From contig JAGGZO010000004.1 in NCBI GenBank assembly GCA_021161995.1, forward strand, positions 1 to 8,833: DNA of 8,833 bases, read 5' to 3'. This document shows, in pieces, positions 5,467-8,833 of the stretch. The stretch comes from Candidatus Aenigmatarchaeota archaeon (lineage in GTDB: Archaea > Aenigmatarchaeota > Aenigmatarchaeia > CG10238-14 > SpSt-28). The number at the start of each line of letters is the position of its first letter. Position 1 is the first letter of the stretch. The notes beneath the pieces are model-generated. The model was not told where the DNA came from. It did no database searches and saw only the letters and a list, made by a program, of their open reading frames with translations. The translations under genes were made by a program, and so were the position numbers.

Positions 5467-6441
5467 ATGGCAGCTAAACCAAAAGAGTTTGTTGTTTGGG
5501 CGGAGAAATACAGGCCTACTAAGATAAAGGATATAATTGACCAGGAACATGTTGTGAATAGAGTAAAAGCATTTCTTAAAGACAGAAATCTACCTCATAT
5601 GCTATTTGCAGGTCCGCCAGGAACAGGAAAAACAACTCTTGCATTAGTAATAGCGAGAGAATTATACGGTCCGCAATGGAGATCTAATGTTCTATCTTTA
5701 AACGCGAGTGATGAGAGAGGCATTGATGTTATAAGAGGCAAGATAAAAGATTTTGCCAGAACAAAACCTATAGGAGATGTACCGTTTAAGCTAATAATAC
5801 TGGATGAAGCAGATGCTATGACAGCTGAAGCCCAACAAGCATTGAGAAGAACTATGGAAGATTTTGCAGCGATAACGAGATTCATACTGATATGTAATTA
5901 TTCATCTAAGATAATAGAACCAATTCAGTCTAGATGTGCGGTTTTTAGATTTAAAGCATTACCAGAAAAGTTTCAGAAGGAATTCATAAACAGAATAGTT
6001 AAGGGTGAAGGCTTAGAGATAACAGAGGATGGCATTAAGGCATTGTTGGATATTGCCGAAGGTGACCTGAGAAAGGTTGCTAACTTATTGCAAGCAGCAG
6101 CTGCAATGACTAAGAAAATAGATGCAAACATAGTCTATGATGTTGCTAGTCAAGCAAAACCAAAGGAAGTTGAAGAGATGCTTAATCTAGCAATGAAAGG
6201 AAACTTCCTGAAAGCAAGGGAAAAGCTTCATAAAATGCTTTTGATAGAAGGGCTGGCTGGTCAGGACGTGATAAAGCAGATATACAAGCAATCTTTAAAA
6301 CTTGACATACCAGAAGACAAGAAAGTTGAGTTAATCCATCTTATAGGCGAGTATGACTTTAGAATAAGTGAAGGTGGTGATGCATTAATACAATTAACAT
6401 CGCTGCTTGCTCATTTTGCGCTAATAGCAAAGAAGAAATGA
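5467..6441 (+). CDS. rfcS: Replication factor C small subunit
   Basis: This 324-residue AAA+ ATPase is the small subunit of the archaeal clamp loader. Archaeal RFC is usually a pentamer of four RfcS and one RfcL that opens the PCNA ring and loads it on primed DNA. The visible motifs, in order, are 'WAEKYRPTKIKDIIDQ' (RFC box II region), Walker A GPPGTGKTT (49-57), 'LNASDERGIDVIR' (78-90), Walker B ILDEADA (111-117), sensor I 'ICNYSSKI', and the arginine-finger motif SRC (155-157) that acts on the neighbouring subunit's ATP. Sensor II 'GDLRKVANLLQ' and a helical collar domain to the C-terminus follow. Length is typical and no intein is present. ATG 5467 gives MAAKPKEF and lies 26 nt after the TATA box. 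rfcL starts 4 nt after its stop, so the two form one operon. Confidence 0.97.
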   Translation: MAAKPKEFVVWAEKYRPTKIKDIIDQEHVVNRVKAFLKDRNLPHMLFAGPPGTGKTTLALVIARELYGPQWRSNVLSLNASDERGIDVIRGKIKDFARTKPIGDVPFKLIILDEADAMTAEAQQALRRTMEDFAAITRFILICNYSSKIIEPIQSRCAVFRFKALPEKFQKEFINRIVKGEGLEITEDGIKALLDIAEGDLRKVANLLQAAAAMTKKIDANIVYDVASQAKPKEVEEMLNLAMKGNFLKAREKLHKMLLIEGLAGQDVIKQIYKQSLKLDIPEDKKVELIHLIGEYDFRISEGGDALIQLTSLLAHFALIAKKK

Positions 6442-6445
6442 GATT

Positions 6446-7591
6446 ATGACTTGGATAAGAAAGTACGCTCCTAAAAGTTTGAAGGAATATGTTAATCAAA
6501 AAGAAGCTGTAGCTAAATTTCTAGCTTGGATAAAGAATTGGAAGCCTGGAAAAAAACCACTCCTGTTTTATGGTCCCCCTGGTGTTGGTAAAACAGCTTT
6601 GGTTTATGCATATGCTCATGAAAACAATTTGGCAGTAATAGAGCTTAACGCTAGTGATACTAGAAACTATTCTACCATAAGAAAGGTAATTGGGTCTTCC
6701 ATGAAAGGAGCGACATTGTTCAAAAAAGGAAAGATTTTTCTGATTGATGAAATCGATGGCTTAGCACCAAGATATGATGCTGGTGCTGTTAACGAGTTGC
6801 TAAAAATAGTTAAAGAGTCTAGGTATCCTATAGTGTTCATAGCAAACGATCCCTATTCACCTAAATTAAGACATCTACGAGAAAACTGTGAGCTAGTAGC
6901 ATTCAAAAAACTGAGTGTGTATGATGTTGAAAGAAGATTAAAACAGATTCTTGATGCAGAAGGTATAAAGGCGGATAAGCAGGTATTAAGGGCAATAGCA
7001 AATAGAAATGCTGGCGATCTTAGGGGGGCAATAAATGATTTAGAAGTAGTTGCACGTGGTAAAAAGGAAATAACAGTTAAAGATCTGGATGTTCTAGGTT
7101 ATAGAGAAAGAGAGGAGAATATTTTCAATACCCTGAAAATAATTTTTAAAACAAAAAGCCCAATCGCCGCTAAACTTTCTATAATGAATATAGATAAAGA
7201 TCCTGACGAAGTGTTCTGGTGGATAGAAGAGAATGTATCAAATGAATACGAAAAACTAGAAGAAATAGCAAAAGCATATGATGCTCTTAGTATAGCTGAT
7301 ATTTTCAGAAGAAGAATAATGAAAAGACAGAACTGGAGACTCATGGTTTACTATACTGATATGATGACTATCGGCGTTGCACTCGCTAAAAAAGAGATGT
7401 ACAGAAAATTTACTAGATACAAACCACCTTCAGTCCTAAGAACGCTAGGTATGTTAAAGTATACAAGAGAAAAAGAAAAACAAGAGTTGAAAGATTTGGC
7501 AGAATATCTTCGCTGTTCAACAAAAAAAGTAAAAACAGAGTTTTTACCTTTCTTGAAATTGATTTACAAAGATAGGTTTAAGGATAAGTAG
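6446..7591 (+). CDS. rfcL: Replication factor C large subunit
   Basis: This 381-residue AAA+ protein is the large clamp-loader subunit. 'WIRKYAPKSLKEYVNQKEAV' opens the protein, followed by Walker A GPPGVGKT (43-50), 'ELNASDTRNYSTIRKVI', Walker B FLIDEIDGL (98-106), sensor I 'IANDPYSPKLRHLRENC' and sensor II 'GDLRGAINDLE'. A helical collar follows, with 'WWIEENV' and 'RIMKRQNWRLMVYYTDMMTIGVA'. As expected for RfcL it has no SRC arginine finger. It is shorter than most archaeal RfcL as I remember them (about 400-500), and its end, EFLPFLKLIYKDRFKDK, shows no Q-xx-(I/L)-xx-FF type PCNA-interacting box. ATG 6446 is 4 nt after rfcS. The last 14 bases overlap the 3' end of the convergent pilin-like gene, and a terminator-like hairpin for the opposite strand lies within its 3' coding region. 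Confidence 0.95.
   Translation: MTWIRKYAPKSLKEYVNQKEAVAKFLAWIKNWKPGKKPLLFYGPPGVGKTALVYAYAHENNLAVIELNASDTRNYSTIRKVIGSSMKGATLFKKGKIFLIDEIDGLAPRYDAGAVNELLKIVKESRYPIVFIANDPYSPKLRHLRENCELVAFKKLSVYDVERRLKQILDAEGIKADKQVLRAIANRNAGDLRGAINDLEVVARGKKEITVKDLDVLGYREREENIFNTLKIIFKTKSPIAAKLSIMNIDKDPDEVFWWIEENVSNEYEKLEEIAKAYDALSIADIFRRRIMKRQNWRLMVYYTDMMTIGVALAKKEMYRKFTRYKPPSVLRTLGMLKYTREKEKQELKDLAEYLRCSTKKVKTEFLPFLKLIYKDRFKDK
7522..7547 (-). terminator. Hairpin plus T-run terminator for the minus-strand mcm-aIF2-beta operon, inside rfcL
   Basis: On the minus strand a perfect 8-bp stem, GTAAAAAC / GTTTTTAC with loop TCT (7547-7529), is followed at once by seven T residues (7528-7522). It starts 30 nt past the stop of the pilin-like gene (7578), where a terminator for that operon is expected. 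The stem is AT-rich and so weak, but archaeal polymerase relies mainly on the T-run. It lies wholly within the rfcL coding sequence (residues in 'KKVKTEFLP'). Confidence 0.5.
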
Positions 7592-7982
7592 AAGGCCATC
7601 TTACTGTTATGTTTTTCTCAACTTCCAGCAAACTACTCCTCAGTTTAAAGTCAACAATCATTTCACTTTGACCGGAGGCACATATTCTTACAGGAGTGGT
7701 AGTTATGTTAACATCATAGCCCATCTTTTCTAGTTCGTTTTGTAAAAATTGAGATACATCCTCTACATTATACTTGAACATTAGACAATCTTTTGAAATA
7801 TTTGCCGTTCTGTTGTAGATTATGTTTAGGTTCTGAACAATAAACAGTTCATCACTAACTAAGTTTTCTGCTGGTAATTTTTTCATGAAGTACGCCCTTG
7901 ATAAAGAATAGGCGGCAGTGACTATTATTATCGCAGATAAAACAAAAAATTGTGCCTTACTTGATTTTTGCAAACTGGGCAT
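7578..7982 (-). CDS. Small secreted or membrane-anchored pilin-like protein, glycosylation-site rich
   Basis: This 134-residue protein starts at ATG 7982, supported by the Shine-Dalgarno AAGGTG 6 nt upstream. The in-frame GTG at 7991 lies inside that site. I do not recognise a named family. The N-terminus MPSLQKSSKAQFFVLSAIII resembles archaeal class III (type IV pilin-like) signal sequences: a basic stretch, 'KA|Q' at 9-11 as a possible prepilin-peptidase site, then a hydrophobic helix at about 12-30. The usual Glu near +5 is absent, so it could instead be a simple signal anchor. The remaining domain has four N-x-S/T sequons (Asn57, 61, 92, 124) and two cysteines (66, 101) that could pair, which fits an exported domain. 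It overlaps DUF424 by 26 bp and ends against rfcL (14-bp overlap). It is the odd member of an otherwise informational operon. Confidence 0.75.
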   Translation of the reverse strand: MPSLQKSSKAQFFVLSAIIIVTAAYSLSRAYFMKKLPAENLVSDELFIVQNLNIIYNRTANISKDCLMFKYNVEDVSQFLQNELEKMGYDVNITTTPVRICASGQSEMIVDFKLRSSLLEVEKNITVRWPSTYP

Positions 7983-8256
7983 GTGGAACACCTTCTACAT
8001 ATAGAATATTGTTTTCTGAAATAAAACCAGTTTCCTTTAGAAGTGAGATAGAATTTTTTCCGAACGCATTTATTATAGTTGCATCATTAATCTCTTTTTT
8101 TACCCTTTCACCATCGACTAATTCTCCTTTGTAGAATTTTTCATTTATGATTATCTCAATATCGTTAAACATCAATTTTTTACCCAGTAAAATCTCATCA
8201 CAAATGGCAACTATTTTTTCATCTTTAAATCTGTGTATTTTCATCCAGAACTTCAT
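7957..8256 (-). CDS. DUF424 family protein
   Basis: This 99-residue protein belongs to the archaeal DUF424 family of small proteins. The family pattern is clear: 'MKIHRFKDEKIVAICDEILLGKKL' near the N-terminus, 'INEKFYKGELVDGERV' in the middle, 'ATIINAFGKNSISLLKETGFI', and the near-terminal signature 'VEGVPHAQF'. The function is unknown. Its repeated placement beside aIF2-beta in archaea, from memory, suggests a translation or RNA-related role, but that is inference from context. The ATG at 8256 overlaps the aIF2-beta stop as ATGA. Met5 (8244) is an alternative start that would match the 'M-x-K-x-(H/Y)R' beginning of homologues more closely. The 3' end overlaps the pilin-like gene by 26 bp. 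Confidence 0.9.
   Translation of the reverse strand: MKFWMKIHRFKDEKIVAICDEILLGKKLMFNDIEIIINEKFYKGELVDGERVKKEINDATIINAFGKNSISLLKETGFISENNILYVEGVPHAQFAKIK
7989..7994 (-). promoter_or_regulatory. Shine-Dalgarno site of the pilin-like gene
   Basis: On the minus strand AAGGTG lies 6 nt before ATG 7982, inside the DUF424 coding sequence. It covers the alternative GTG start at 7991-7989 and so argues for the ATG. Confidence 0.6.
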
Positions 8257-8663
8257 ATTTCTCTCACTATTCTTTTAGCACCACATGCTTCACATCTCAA
8301 AAACGTAACTTTACCCTCTTTTTCTAGAATAGTATCCGCACTGCCACATACATCGCAAAGCACAAACTCTTTCACATACTGCTCTAATTTTCTCTGTAAA
8401 GTTTCTTTCCTAACTATACCATTTAATATCAATTCATTTCCTATGACTTGGCCAGCTATACCTACTTCTCTTAGCATATATTTAATGAAGTGTCTCTCTT
8501 TTCTTCTTAAAACATCTAATATCTCTTTGAGATTTCTTATCACAGTTTTACTTCCTCTATATACAACAGATACTGTTGGCATTTTGAATCTTCTTGTATC
8601 TATATCAACTTTTTTCGGTATTTTCTTGAGCGCCTCTTCTAAAAGTTCTTCATAACTTTTCAT
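8253..8663 (-). CDS. eif2b: Translation initiation factor aIF2 subunit beta
   Basis: This 136-residue protein is the beta subunit of archaeal initiation factor 2, which with the alpha and gamma subunits carries Met-tRNAi to the small ribosomal subunit. The N-terminal helix 'SYEELLEEALKKIP' docks on the gamma subunit. The central alpha-beta domain (about 25-95) includes 'GSKTVIRNLKEILDVLRRKERHFIKYM' and 'GQVIGNELILNG'. The C-terminal zinc ribbon has Cys103-x2-Cys106 and Cys124-x2-Cys127 ('CDVCGSADT' and 'CEACGAKR'). Length is typical of the family. ATG 8663 overlaps the upstream stop (ATGA) and follows a good Shine-Dalgarno, AGGTGG. DUF424 also follows with an ATGA overlap, so the three genes are translationally coupled. 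The alpha and gamma subunits are not in the window. Confidence 0.96.
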   Translation of the reverse strand: MKSYEELLEEALKKIPKKVDIDTRRFKMPTVSVVYRGSKTVIRNLKEILDVLRRKERHFIKYMLREVGIAGQVIGNELILNGIVRKETLQRKLEQYVKEFVLCDVCGSADTILEKEGKVTFLRCEACGAKRIVREI

Positions 8664-8833
8664 TCTACCACCTTTAATACGCCGGGTTTTGGTTCATACA
8701 ATTTTCCTTCTTCTAATAATTGATCTATCACATTTTCGATCTCCCTTTCATCTAATTTCAGATTTTCAAATATTTTTCCTACTAACACACCTTCACCTTC
8801 ATCCAATTCTTTTATTAGTTTAAGAATTATGGA
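8660..8833 (-). CDS. mcm: Replicative helicase MCM, C-terminal winged-helix end (5' truncated by window edge)
   Basis: Reading leftward from base 8833 gives 57 residues and a TGA at 8662-8660. The peptide starts SIILKLIKELDEGEGVLV, continues with 'LKLDEREIENVIDQLLEEGKLYEPKPGVLKVVE' (split here by a charged turn), and ends there. The 'GxIYEPKPGxLKVV' ending after a winged-helix pattern is what I know from the C-terminus of archaeal MCM, the hexameric 3'-5' replicative helicase. The AAA+ core is off the right edge, so the assignment depends on this tail only. Another winged-helix protein is the main alternative. The stop overlaps the aIF2-beta ATG by the ATGA arrangement, so mcm is the upstream gene of that operon. 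It complements the clamp loader encoded on the other strand. Confidence 0.78.
   Translation of the reverse strand, partial: SIILKLIKELDEGEGVLVGKIFENLKLDEREIENVIDQLLEEGKLYEPKPGVLKVVE
8667..8673 (-). promoter_or_regulatory. Shine-Dalgarno site of aIF2-beta
   Basis: On the minus strand AGGTGGT lies 3-9 nt before ATG 8663, inside the end of the mcm frame. Together with the ATGA overlap it supports translation by reinitiation or internal entry rather than a leaderless start. Confidence 0.65.

Noticed and set aside
8233..8655. 140-codon plus-strand ORF opposite aIF2-beta
   Set aside because: aIF2-beta is unmistakable on the other strand, with its zinc ribbon and Shine-Dalgarno. The antisense product is biased and unlike any family.
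1..8833. CRISPR arrays, IS elements, phage, toxin-antitoxin or defence genes
   Set aside because: No spaced direct repeats, transposase or integrase motifs, or terminal inverted repeats were seen. Gene content is conserved archaeal core with a few small membrane or surface proteins.

Overview
The window is AT-rich archaeal DNA (about one third G+C by eye) made almost entirely of informational genes: translation factors, a ribosomal protein, an RNA polymerase subunit, tRNA-modifying enzymes, the clamp loader and the end of a helicase. The archaeal diagnosis rests on aEF1-beta, L21e, Rpo4, DUF655, archaeal Pus10, TrmY, RfcS/RfcL, aIF2-beta and DUF424. Small genes, tight packing, overlapping ends, a short RfcL and an N-terminal 'KAQFF' pilin-like protein would suit a small-genome (DPANN-type) lineage, but I cannot fix the phylum from this window.

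Layout from left to right: (1) the 3' end of aEF1-beta and a small two-helix membrane protein, both on +. (2) A minus-strand block transcribed right to left: pus10, rpl21e, rpoF (rpo4), DUF655. This is a widely conserved archaeal neighbourhood, although ksgA, its usual next member, is absent. (3) A plus-strand pair: a protein with four CBS domains and a C-terminal HPF/RaiA-like ribosome-hibernation domain, translationally coupled to a membrane-anchored DUF151 (bifunctional nuclease family) protein. (4) trmY on minus, divergent from (5) rfcS-rfcL on +. (6) A minus-strand operon running in from the right edge: mcm (3' end only), aIF2-beta, DUF424 and a pilin-like surface protein.

The genes connect functionally. 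Pus10 makes pseudouridine at tRNA position 54/55 and TrmY methylates pseudouridine 54, so two consecutive steps of one T-loop modification are present. RfcS/RfcL load PCNA and MCM unwinds DNA, so replication and translation initiation (aIF2-beta) sit side by side. The CBS-HPF protein would link cellular energy state to ribosome dormancy.

The expression signals form a pattern. Operon-first genes have a TATA-like element about 26 nt before the start codon and no Shine-Dalgarno, which implies leaderless mRNAs. Several internal genes have a Shine-Dalgarno sequence or overlap the preceding gene. All three convergent gene pairs overlap at their 3' ends, and one terminator-like hairpin with a T-run lies inside the rfcL coding region on the opposite strand. 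No tRNA, rRNA, CRISPR array, IS element or other mobile element was seen, and no gene-free stretch exceeds about 120 bases.
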